Source: CAYPZU01 sp964415395
Lineage (GTDB): Bacteria; Chlamydiota; Chlamydiia; Chlamydiales; SM23-39
DNA length: 44,829 nt
Assembly: GCA_964415395.1 (NCBI GenBank)
Contig: CAYPZU010000009.1
Coordinates: 1 to 44,829 of the forward strand
Reading direction: 5' to 3'
Under the pieces are notes generated by a model. That model was not told the origin of the DNA, did not search any database, and saw only the letters and a list, made by a program, of their open reading frames with translations. Positions within the stretch are counted from its first letter, which is position 1; the number at the start of each line of letters is the position of its first letter. Position numbers and translations under genes: made by a program. Positions 16,004 to 23,090 of this stretch are shown in pieces.

Positions 16004-18454
16004 ATGTCTTATACAAAAGATGAAGTGATCGTCCCGCGCAACGTCGAAGAGGAAATGAAGGAGAGCTACCTTCGCTATTCGATGTCGGTGATTATTTCCC
16101 GCGCCCTCCCCGATGTCCGCGACGGCCTCAAGCCGTCCCAGCGGCGCATCCTCTATGCGATGCGGCAGCTCAACCTGACTCCCGGCGCCAAACATCGTAA
16201 ATGCGCTAAAATTTCCGGCGACACGTCCGGCGATTACCACCCTCACGGCGAAACGGTCATCTACCCGACCCTCGTCCGCCTTGCGCAGGACTGGGTGATG
16301 CGCTACTCGCTCATCAACGGACAGGGAAACTTCGGCTCGATCGACGGCGATCCGCCCGCTGCGATGCGTTACACGGAAGCGCGCCTCACCTCCGCTGCGA
16401 TGGCCCTCATGGAAGACCTCGACAAAGAGACCGTCGAGATGGTCGCCAACTACGACGAGACGAAAACCGAACCGACCGTCTTCCCCGCTAAATTCCCCAA
16501 CCTCCTCTGCAACGGCTCCTCCGGGATCGCCGTCGGAATGGCGACCAACATTCCTCCGCATAATCTCCTCGAGCTGATCAATGCGACGCTCCTTGTTCTC
16601 GACGACCGGAACACATCGATCGACGACATCATGAAAGTGATGCCCGGCCCTGATTTCCCCACAGGCGGGGTGATCTGCGGCTACCGCGGAATCAAGGAAG
16701 CGTATCATACAGGACGCGGCAAGCTGCTCCTCCGCGCCCAGATGCGCGTTGAAGATCTCCCGAACAACCGCCAGCAGATCGTCGTCGACGAGGTTCCATA
16801 CAACGTCAATAAATCGCGCCTCATCGAGCAGATCGCCGAGCTGATCAACGATAAAGTCTTGAACGGCCTCTCCGACATCCGCGACGAGTCCGATAAAGAC
16901 GGCCTCCGGATTGTCCTCGAACTCAAGCGCGGCGAGATCCCCGACGTTTCGATCAACCAGCTCTACAAAAATAGCGATCTCCAGATTACGTTCGGCTGCA
17001 ACATGCTCGCCCTCGACCATGGCCTGCCCCGCACGATGAACATCAAGCATTTTATCGGCGCCTGGATCGACCACCGGATCGACGTAATCCGCCGAAGAAC
17101 CCGCTATGAACTGGCCCGCGCCGAGGCCCGCGCCCACATCCTCGAAGGCTATCTGAAAGCCCTCGACCACCTCGATGAAGTCGTCAGGGTGATCCGCGCC
17201 TCCACCAACCGCGACAACGCACGCACGGAACTGATGACCCGCTTCGGCCTGAGCGAAAAGCAGGCGAATGCCGTCCTCGATCTCCGCCTCTACCAACTCA
17301 CCGGCCTCGAATCGGAAAAGATCCAGGCCGAATACAACGAGCTCCTCCAGAAGATCGCTCACTACAAAGCGATTCTCGCATCCGAGGCGATGGTGCGCGA
17401 CATCATCCGCGAAGAGTTGGAAGAGCTGAAGAAAACCCACAAGTCTGAGCGCAAGACGAAGATCGTCGCTGCAGAAGGGGAATTCCAGATGGAAGACCTG
17501 ATCGCCGACGAACAGGTCGTGATCACCATCTCGAACGACGATTACATCAAACGGATGCCGATCGACACCTTCCGCGAGCAAAGACGCGGCGGCGCCGGCG
17601 TCATCGGGATGGAGATGAAGAAAGAGGCCGACACGCTGAAAAATATCTATGTCGCCTCCACGCACGACTATCTGCTCCTCTTCACTACTCTCGGACGCTG
17701 CTACTGGACGAAAGTGTGGCAGATTCCTGAAACGGGCCGCCGCACCAAAGGGCGTCCTCTCATCAATCTTCTGGAAGACCTCCGCGAGAATGAAAAACTC
17801 GCCGCCGTCCTTCCTGTCCGCAACTTCGAAGGGGACGCCTCGATCCTTCTCGCAACCCTCAAAGGGGTCGTCAAGAAGACGGAGATCGCCGAGTTCAGCA
17901 ACCCGCGCCGCAAAGGCGTCTGGGCGCTCAATATCGACGAAGGGGATGAACTCATCGCCGCCCGGATGACGCATCCTGGCGAACAGATCATGCTCTTCAC
18001 CCGCAATGCCATGGCGGTCCGCTTCGACGAGTCGCTCGTCCGCTCTGTCGGCAGGGTGGCCCGCGGGGTGCGCGGCGTAACGCTCAAAGACGACTCTGAC
18101 CGCGTTGTCGGCTGCGAAGTCGTCACGCCGGACAAGTCGATCCTAATCGTCTGCGAAAACGGCTATGGCAAACGATCCGCCGTCGACGAGTTCCGCCAGA
18201 CGAACCGGGGCGGCATCGGCGTCCGCTCGATCCTCACCTCCGAGCGCAACGGGCTCGTCGTCGCCGCTCTGACTGTCTCCGATTCCGACAGCGTCCTCCT
18301 GATGTCTTCCGCTGGCCAGGCCGTGCGTATTCCGATGCGCGACGTCCGCGTCATGGGCAGATCGACCCAGGGCGTGCGCCTCGTGAACCTGAAAGAAGAT
18401 GACGACATCGTTATCGCCGCCCAGAAAGTGGAAGCAGTGGCCGACGAGTCGTAA
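16004..18454 (+). CDS. gyrA: DNA gyrase subunit A
   Basis: This is the breakage-reunion subunit of gyrase (816 residues). The catalytic tyrosine is Tyr123 in 'AAMRYTEAR'. The gyrase-specific GyrA box 'QRRGGAG' is at residues 526-532 in the C-terminal beta-pinwheel, which separates it from ParC. The quinolone-determining region reads 'YHPHGETVIYPTLVRLAQ': Thr84 aligns with E. coli Ser83 and Pro88 with Asp87. A proline there is, as I remember, normal for chlamydial GyrA. Six repeats of the pinwheel domain follow to the end. It forms an operon with gyrB directly upstream and tmk 44 bases downstream, the same order as in C. trachomatis. Confidence 0.98.
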   Translation: MSYTKDEVIVPRNVEEEMKESYLRYSMSVIISRALPDVRDGLKPSQRRILYAMRQLNLTPGAKHRKCAKISGDTSGDYHPHGETVIYPTLVRLAQDWVMRYSLINGQGNFGSIDGDPPAAMRYTEARLTSAAMALMEDLDKETVEMVANYDETKTEPTVFPAKFPNLLCNGSSGIAVGMATNIPPHNLLELINATLLVLDDRNTSIDDIMKVMPGPDFPTGGVICGYRGIKEAYHTGRGKLLLRAQMRVEDLPNNRQQIVVDEVPYNVNKSRLIEQIAELINDKVLNGLSDIRDESDKDGLRIVLELKRGEIPDVSINQLYKNSDLQITFGCNMLALDHGLPRTMNIKHFIGAWIDHRIDVIRRRTRYELARAEARAHILEGYLKALDHLDEVVRVIRASTNRDNARTELMTRFGLSEKQANAVLDLRLYQLTGLESEKIQAEYNELLQKIAHYKAILASEAMVRDIIREELEELKKTHKSERKTKIVAAEGEFQMEDLIADEQVVITISNDDYIKRMPIDTFREQRRGGAGVIGMEMKKEADTLKNIYVASTHDYLLLFTTLGRCYWTKVWQIPETGRRTKGRPLINLLEDLRENEKLAAVLPVRNFEGDASILLATLKGVVKKTEIAEFSNPRRKGVWALNIDEGDELIAARMTHPGEQIMLFTRNAMAVRFDESLVRSVGRVARGVRGVTLKDDSDRVVGCEVVTPDKSILIVCENGYGKRSAVDEFRQTNRGGIGVRSILTSERNGLVVAALTVSDSDSVLLMSSAGQAVRIPMRDVRVMGRSTQGVRLVNLKEDDDIVIAAQKVEAVADES

Positions 18455-18476
18455 GAAGGGAAAATCAACCACAGAG

Positions 18477-18491
18477 GCGGGGTAGCCCCGC
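18477..18491 (+). promoter_or_regulatory. Short GC hairpin just before tmk
   Basis: GCGGGG at 18477-18482 and CCCCGC at 18486-18491 form a perfect 6-bp stem with a three-base loop, ending seven bases before the tmk ATG. It occupies the place where a Shine-Dalgarno sequence would be expected, and none is seen elsewhere. It might slow initiation of tmk or mark the end of the gyrA message, but there is no U run. Confidence 0.35.
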
Positions 18492-18498
18492 GGCCCCC

Positions 18499-19131
18499 AT
18501 GAAAATGAAGTTGCAGAGCGGTCTTTTTATTACATTCGAAGGGGGCGAGGGGGCAGGGAAAACCACGCTCATCAATGAAATTGAACGCAGGTTGAAGGAA
18601 GAGGGGTTCGAGGTCTTGAGAACGCGCGAACCGGGCGGCACCCAGCTCGGCGAAGCGATCCGCAATCTCCTCCTTCATCAGGGCCACGTCTCTCCGTATG
18701 CGGAATTGTGCCTTTTTCTAGCTTCCAGAGCGCAGCATATCCAGGAAATCATTGGACCCGCCCTGGAAGAAGGGAAAATCGTTTTGTGCGACCGGTTCAA
18801 TGACTCGTCTGTGGCTTACCAGGGGGCGGCACGGGGCCTCGGGATGGAGAAAGTCTCCAAGTTCTGCGAATTCGTGTCGCAAGGACTCCAGCCCCATCTG
18901 ACGCTTTATCTGGATATTGAGGCGAGCATAGGTCTCGGCAGGGCGAAATCGGCACGTTCCCAAGACCGGATCGAGTCCGAAGAAGTTTCCTTCCACGACA
19001 AAATTAGGCAAGCCTACATCCAGATCCACAAAAAAGACTGGAAGCGGTTCCATCTTCTCGATGCGGCGCAAAGTCCCGCAAAAGTCTTCGAGGACGCCAT
19101 GCGCCTCATCCAGCCCCTCGTTTTGGGATAG
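18499..19131 (+). CDS. tmk: Thymidylate kinase
   Basis: This 210-residue enzyme phosphorylates dTMP to dTDP with ATP, for DNA synthesis. The P-loop is 'FEGGEGAGKTTLI' near the N-terminus, followed by 'REPGGTQLGEAIRNLLL', the thymidylate kinase dTMP-binding segment. Next come 'LFLASRAQHIQEII' and the DRY-type motif 'CDRFNDSSVAYQGAARGLG'. The lid region 'SARSQDRIESEEVSFHDKIRQAY' is present. Two ATGs (18499 and 18505) are possible starts, and no Shine-Dalgarno sequence is clear because a GC hairpin fills that place. In C. trachomatis tmk is followed directly by holB; here two accessory genes come between. Confidence 0.96.
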   Translation: MKMKLQSGLFITFEGGEGAGKTTLINEIERRLKEEGFEVLRTREPGGTQLGEAIRNLLLHQGHVSPYAELCLFLASRAQHIQEIIGPALEEGKIVLCDRFNDSSVAYQGAARGLGMEKVSKFCEFVSQGLQPHLTLYLDIEASIGLGRAKSARSQDRIESEEVSFHDKIRQAYIQIHKKDWKRFHLLDAAQSPAKVFEDAMRLIQPLVLG

Positions 19132-19203
19132 TTTGTAAGTAATTTATATTTAGTTGCTTGCGCTTTTTTCTGTCGATGCGGCATTTATTCATTCTTCGCT
19201 GCG

Positions 19204-19212
19204 TGCTATAAT
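19204..19212 (+). promoter_or_regulatory. Extended -10 promoter of the PAF-AH-like gene
   Basis: TGC followed by TATAAT (19207-19212) is a consensus extended -10 element. The ATG of the next gene is at 19222, so transcription would start two or three bases before it, predicting a leaderless message. The -35 region (around 19184-19189, TTTATT) is weak, as is common with extended -10 promoters. The AT-rich sequence from 19132 to 19203 shows no gene. Confidence 0.5.
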
Positions 19213-19221
19213 TAATACAAT

Positions 19222-20325
19222 ATGGCCAGTTCTGTTGATTTAACTCCCGCGGCATCAAAGGCTGTTGTTCCTTATTTTCCCCAGCCTTCACAGCTTGAAA
19301 GAACGTCCGATTTTGTAGCCAGGCGCTCCTTGAAAGCAGCGCAATTTGAATTAAGCCATCTTCGTCCTGTGAGCGAGAAGCAGATGCGCGCGATCCCGCG
19401 CCGCCTTTCCCATGTTCTCCCTCCGCTGAGCGGCCCCTTCCGGGTTGGGTATGCGAAAATGAAGTTGGTGAATCCAGTGAATGGCAGCGAGGTAGGAATT
19501 GAGATTTATGCACCCGCAAAAGGCCGCGGCCAAAAAGCGCTTTTAGAACTGCCCGCCGGCCATCCTTTGCGCAGCGAGCTTCATCCGGATCAAATCGCCT
19601 CGCTCCAGACTCATGCAACCGAAGGAATCGGCCCGAAAGATGGGAAACCCACTTTGATTTTTTCGCATGGATGGGGACAGGATGCGGCCCAATACCGTCC
19701 CTTGCTCGAAGAGGCGGCAAGCCGCGGATATACTGTCGTTGCACTCACTCATCCATCCAGCGCTAAACCCTATTCCGGGCCTCCAGAAAAAGAAGCAGAA
19801 GCTGCCAGCATTTTGCGAATAGCGCAAGTTCAGAACATCCGTTACGTGGTAGAGCAAATCCGGGACGGCAGCGTGAACGGAATTGCGGGAGATCGAATTG
19901 TGCTAGCGGGCCACTCTATGGGCGGAGTCGCTTCGATCGAGGCGGCGAGAGGCGATGGCCAAATCGCTGGATGCATCAATATTGACGGCGGCCTGGATAG
20001 TCACACTCCTGGTCTTGAGACGCCTGTCCTCACTGTCCTTGCCGATCACTTGCACGCAGTCGATTGGAATAACTCCGAAGATAAAAAGTGGGCCGAAGAA
20101 GTCTATCTACCCGTAATGGTGAAAAACTGGACCGATTTTGATGCAGACTCCGCGGAGGGCTCCCGCCTCATGCGAATCAGCGGGATCGGCCATGAAGATT
20201 TCACTATGTCCCCGCTTCTGAACTGGGTAGCGGGAGATTCCACCGCGCAAAAAGGCCTCAAGGCTCATCAAGAAACTTCTGCAGACGTTCTCAATTTTCT
20301 CGAGCAGCGATCTCTAGATTTCTAA
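19222..20325 (+). CDS. Alpha/beta hydrolase, PAF-acetylhydrolase-like
   Basis: This is a 367-residue serine hydrolase. The oxyanion-hole strand is 'TLIFSHGWGQD' (about residues 144-154), the nucleophile elbow is 'LAGHSMGGVASIE' with Ser232, the likely acid is Asp255 in 'CINIDGGLD', and the likely base is His324 in 'ISGIGHEDFTM'. 'GHSMGG', 'NID' and a late 'GxxHxxF' in this order resemble the plasma/type II platelet-activating-factor acetylhydrolase family, phospholipases that remove short or oxidised acyl chains. The first 70 residues are not part of the fold and have no clear Sec signal. The gene lies between tmk and holB, a conserved chlamydial pair, so it looks like an insertion. Its 3' end overlaps the convergent Inc-like gene by 35 bases. 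Substrate is unknown. Confidence 0.75.
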   Translation: MASSVDLTPAASKAVVPYFPQPSQLERTSDFVARRSLKAAQFELSHLRPVSEKQMRAIPRRLSHVLPPLSGPFRVGYAKMKLVNPVNGSEVGIEIYAPAKGRGQKALLELPAGHPLRSELHPDQIASLQTHATEGIGPKDGKPTLIFSHGWGQDAAQYRPLLEEAASRGYTVVALTHPSSAKPYSGPPEKEAEAASILRIAQVQNIRYVVEQIRDGSVNGIAGDRIVLAGHSMGGVASIEAARGDGQIAGCINIDGGLDSHTPGLETPVLTVLADHLHAVDWNNSEDKKWAEEVYLPVMVKNWTDFDADSAEGSRLMRISGIGHEDFTMSPLLNWVAGDSTAQKGLKAHQETSADVLNFLEQRSLDF

Positions 20326-21241
20326 TGTCTTCTCTTTTGGCGATCACGACTCCGGTATCGTTTGCATAAAAGACGACTCTGCCTCTTGGAGTCGTGAAAG
20401 TCAGTTCGTGTCCATCGTAGGGAATGGTGTGAAGGATGAATGTTCCCATCGGACGATAGACATGTTCGAAATGGACGTTCCGCGCTCTTTCCAGGCGGAT
20501 CTGGGTTAGATCCATTTCACGATAGGCGACAGCGAATGCAAGGTGAAGCTGTCCTGTTTCTCTGAAAGGGAGATTGAGAGTGGAGAGATGATTTTGCTCT
20601 GCTTCGTAGGTCCGCAGGAAGGGGGCCACTTGCCTGATTCTCTGCGGGGTATCGACCTGGTCGGAAACCCAGCCATCCTGCTTGGAAACATACATCCGGA
20701 TCCACCCTTGCGGCCTTTCTGAGAGAAGGGTCACTTCATACCCTTCCTGGTTTTGGTTGTAGCGGAGCGGGCGGGCAGAGCGGAGGGTTAATCTTCCGTA
20801 ATCGAGGTTTGCGAAGTGGTCTCTCAAATACTCGAAAATCCCGTTTCGACATTCGAAATGGGGACTTTGGCGGAGAATATTTTGCGTGATCGTATTCTGG
20901 ATTTGGGCAAGTTCCCCTACCTGATCTACAGTGATGGGATGTCTCTCGTAAGGGCCCGGGGCGATTCTTTGAGCTGGATCGAGATCCCGTTCGGGGGGCC
21001 TCTGCCGAGTGGGCTGCGCTCGGAGGGCGAGAGTTGCGGCTCCTGCAAGAGCCCCAACCAGGAGGCCGAATCCTACGCCCCATGCAGCAGCAGCTGCTGC
21101 TCCCGCGAGAATCGAGAACATCGTTCCGATCCCGCACGGGCTGCACAAGAATTTTCGAATTTTTTCCGCCGTGCCCATTTCTTGCGCGGGACGGAGGACG
21201 ACGCCTCCCGCCTGCTGCGCTCTGCCAATCGCTGCCGCCAT
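20291..21241 (-). CDS. Hypothetical protein with bilobed hydrophobic domain (Inc-like)
   Basis: The product has 316 residues from the ATG at 21241, which has GGAG seven bases upstream (AGGAGCAAAATC before the ATG). The open frame starts 14 codons earlier but without a ribosome site. Near the N-terminus (about residues 37-73) is a long hydrophobic stretch, 'GIGTMFSILAGAAAAAAWG' followed by 'VGFGLLVGALAGAATLALR', broken by glycines in the middle. This could be a two-helix hairpin like the bilobed domain of chlamydial inclusion-membrane (Inc) proteins. The remaining 240 residues are soluble, rich in Arg and Gln and unlike any family I recognise. The first residues have no Sec signal, compatible with type III export but not proof of it. 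It is convergent with the hydrolase gene and lies between tmk and holB. Confidence 0.6.
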   Translation of the reverse strand: MAAAIGRAQQAGGVVLRPAQEMGTAEKIRKFLCSPCGIGTMFSILAGAAAAAAWGVGFGLLVGALAGAATLALRAQPTRQRPPERDLDPAQRIAPGPYERHPITVDQVGELAQIQNTITQNILRQSPHFECRNGIFEYLRDHFANLDYGRLTLRSARPLRYNQNQEGYEVTLLSERPQGWIRMYVSKQDGWVSDQVDTPQRIRQVAPFLRTYEAEQNHLSTLNLPFRETGQLHLAFAVAYREMDLTQIRLERARNVHFEHVYRPMGTFILHTIPYDGHELTFTTPRGRVVFYANDTGVVIAKREDIRNLEIAAREN

Positions 21242-21386
21242 GATTTTGCTCCTAAATTTCAAAGGCGGTGCATTTTGCAGCATTCAAAAATAAAATAAAA
21301 GCCAGACTCGCAAAAAAGGGCGGCTGTCTTTAAAATGGGCCGGTATGTTTTAAGAGATAGCAGGGAACGAGCCGGTCAAGGCGTAT

Positions 21387-22250
21387 TTGAGGAAGGCGGT
21401 TAGCGAAGGGAAGCTGCCGCAGACGATGCTCTTTGCCGGGATGGAAGGAGTTGGCAAGGGGCTTTTTGCAAGGGAATTGGCGCGGGTGCTGCTGGGATCG
21501 AAAAAGCGGCTCGAAGACCATCCTGACTTCCACTGGATTCGGCCTGAGGGGAAAAGCGGCGTCTATGCGATCGACACGGTGCGGGGAGTGATCGAGAAAG
21601 AGCACGCTCCGCCGTTCGAGGCCGAGAGAAAAGTGTTCGTTCTGGAATACGCCGAGCGGATGCAGCCGGCGAGCGCGAACGCTCTCTTGAAGACGCTGGA
21701 GGAACCGAATCCCGATTCGACATTTATTTTGATCAGCAGCGCGCCGCAGGAAATTCTGCCGACGATTTTATCCCGCTGCATCCGGATTTCTTTCGGACCG
21801 GTGGGGGAGGGAGAGATCCGCCAGGTTTTGGAGAAGCGGGGCAAAGAGGGGAAATTCGCCAAGTGGGCCGAAGGGTCTGTGGGGAAAGCGGTCGAGCTGG
21901 CCGAGCATCAGGAGCTGGAGGCTCAGCGAGACATTCTTTTACGGATTCTCGAGGGAGGCGGGTTGCTTGATGCGTTGAAGGGGATCGGCGAGCTGGAGAA
22001 GCGGATCGATGAGGAAGAAGATCCAATCCGGTCTAATCACTTTGTTGAACATCTCTTCGCTCAGATTTTAATGTGGCATCGCGACCAGGCCTTGCGGTCT
22101 GCGGGCGGAAGGAGCGAACTTCTCTTTTTCCCCGAGAAGAGCGGTACGGGCCGTCCTTTGGAGCAGATCGAGAAGCGGGTGGCCGAGGCCCGTTTGGCCT
22201 ACCAGCGCAATATGAAGCTCTCTGTTTGTCTAGAGCGGATCTTTTTGTGA
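21387..22250 (+). CDS. holB: DNA polymerase III delta' subunit, 5' end disrupted
   Basis: The protein is a clamp-loader AAA+ subunit: 'LPQTMLFAGMEGVGKGLFARELARVLL' carries the P-loop, 'VFVLEYAERMQPASANALLKTLEEP' the Walker B and sensor region, and 'STFILISSAPQEILPTILSRC' the SRC arginine finger. The zinc-binding cysteines of E. coli DnaX are absent, as usual for delta'. The natural N-terminus seems to lie further left: reading back from 21387 the frame gives 'EIAGNEPVKAY', then TAA at 21351-21353, then TTT and ATG at 21345, so the expected start 'MFxEIAGNEP' is broken by a stop at codon 3. The TTG at 21387 would yield a 287-residue product missing 16 residues. In C. trachomatis this gene (CT187) follows tmk. 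It is convergent with nadK, with three bases between. Confidence 0.82.
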   Translation: MRKAVSEGKLPQTMLFAGMEGVGKGLFARELARVLLGSKKRLEDHPDFHWIRPEGKSGVYAIDTVRGVIEKEHAPPFEAERKVFVLEYAERMQPASANALLKTLEEPNPDSTFILISSAPQEILPTILSRCIRISFGPVGEGEIRQVLEKRGKEGKFAKWAEGSVGKAVELAEHQELEAQRDILLRILEGGGLLDALKGIGELEKRIDEEEDPIRSNHFVEHLFAQILMWHRDQALRSAGGRSELLFFPEKSGTGRPLEQIEKRVAEARLAYQRNMKLSVCLERIFL

Positions 22251-22253
22251 GAA

Positions 22254-23090
22254 TCAGCGGAGTTTGCCGGACCAGCCGAGCTTGGTGCGGAGCGTCGTGA
22301 AGTAGTCGTGCCGGTGGAGGTTCACGAGCTTGAATTTCCGCTCAGATTGGCGCACGGTGAGCGTTTCGCCCGTTTTCATGGGGAAGGCTTCCAGGCCGTC
22401 GGCGCGGACTTCGACGGGATCGTACTGGCTGATATATTGAATTTCGATCTTCCGGTCGGAGGTGAGGACGATGGGGCGGTTCGAGATGGTGTGGGGGCAG
22501 ATGGGGGTGACGACGAGCGCCTGGAGGTTGGGGCTGAGAATCGGGCCGCCGGCTGCGAGCGAATAGGCGGTCGATCCGTTCGGGGTGGCGATCACGATGC
22601 CGTCGGCGACGAAGGTGTTGACGTAGGTGTCGTCGACCTGGATGGCCAGTTCCACGAGGCTGTAGTTTTGCGCGCGGTGGACGACGACGTCGTTGACGGC
22701 GTAGAGCTTTTTATCCCCAATCGTAGCTTCGAGGATCGACCTGCAGTCGATGGTGTAGGAGCCTTGGATCAGATCAGTGAGGCTCGGATAGATATCGGCG
22801 ACAGGGACGTCGGCCATGAAGCCGAGATGTCCGAGATTGATGCCGAGGATGGCGGCGTCGAGGTGGCTGTAGCGGTGGGCGTGGCGCAGAATCGTGCCGT
22901 CTCCGCCCATGATAATCAGGAACTTGATCTTTTTGGGGTCGGCTTTTGAAATCGGAGCAGCGCCGATCGCTTCGGCTTTCTCGTCTTCAGCGACGACCGT
23001 GACGCCGGCGTCTTCGAGAAACTGCCGGATGTGATTGGCCAGCTCGAAGGACTGTTTCTTCTGCTCGTTAGGAAAGAGAGCAATAATCAT
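22254..23090 (-). CDS. nadK: NAD kinase
   Basis: This 278-residue enzyme phosphorylates NAD to NADP using ATP or polyphosphate. The diagnostic 'IIMGGDGTILRHAHR' (GGDG motif) is near residues 75-90. 'VNDVVVHR' takes the place of the usual NE-motif segment, and 'VADGIVIATPNGSTAYSLAAGGPI' is the conserved core of the second domain. I chose the ATG at 23090, giving 'MIIALFPNEQKK', because upstream codons are inside dxs and do not resemble NadK. With this start, nadK overlaps the 3' end of dxs by 23 bases, so the two are probably translated from one message. No operator is visible. It is the last gene of the TPR-xseA-xseB-dxs-nadK run. Confidence 0.95.
   Translation of the reverse strand: MIIALFPNEQKKQSFELANHIRQFLEDAGVTVVAEDEKAEAIGAAPISKADPKKIKFLIIMGGDGTILRHAHRYSHLDAAILGINLGHLGFMADVPVADIYPSLTDLIQGSYTIDCRSILEATIGDKKLYAVNDVVVHRAQNYSLVELAIQVDDTYVNTFVADGIVIATPNGSTAYSLAAGGPILSPNLQALVVTPICPHTISNRPIVLTSDRKIEIQYISQYDPVEVRADGLEAFPMKTGETLTVRQSERKFKLVNLHRHDYFTTLRTKLGWSGKLR

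Noticed and set aside
15983..17974. A 663-codon minus-strand frame opposite gyrA
   Set aside because: It mirrors the gyrA codons on the opposite strand and shows no domain; gyrA itself is complete.
21334..21412. Start of holB at the ATG at 21334
   Set aside because: That ATG is in another frame and reaches a stop after about 25 codons.
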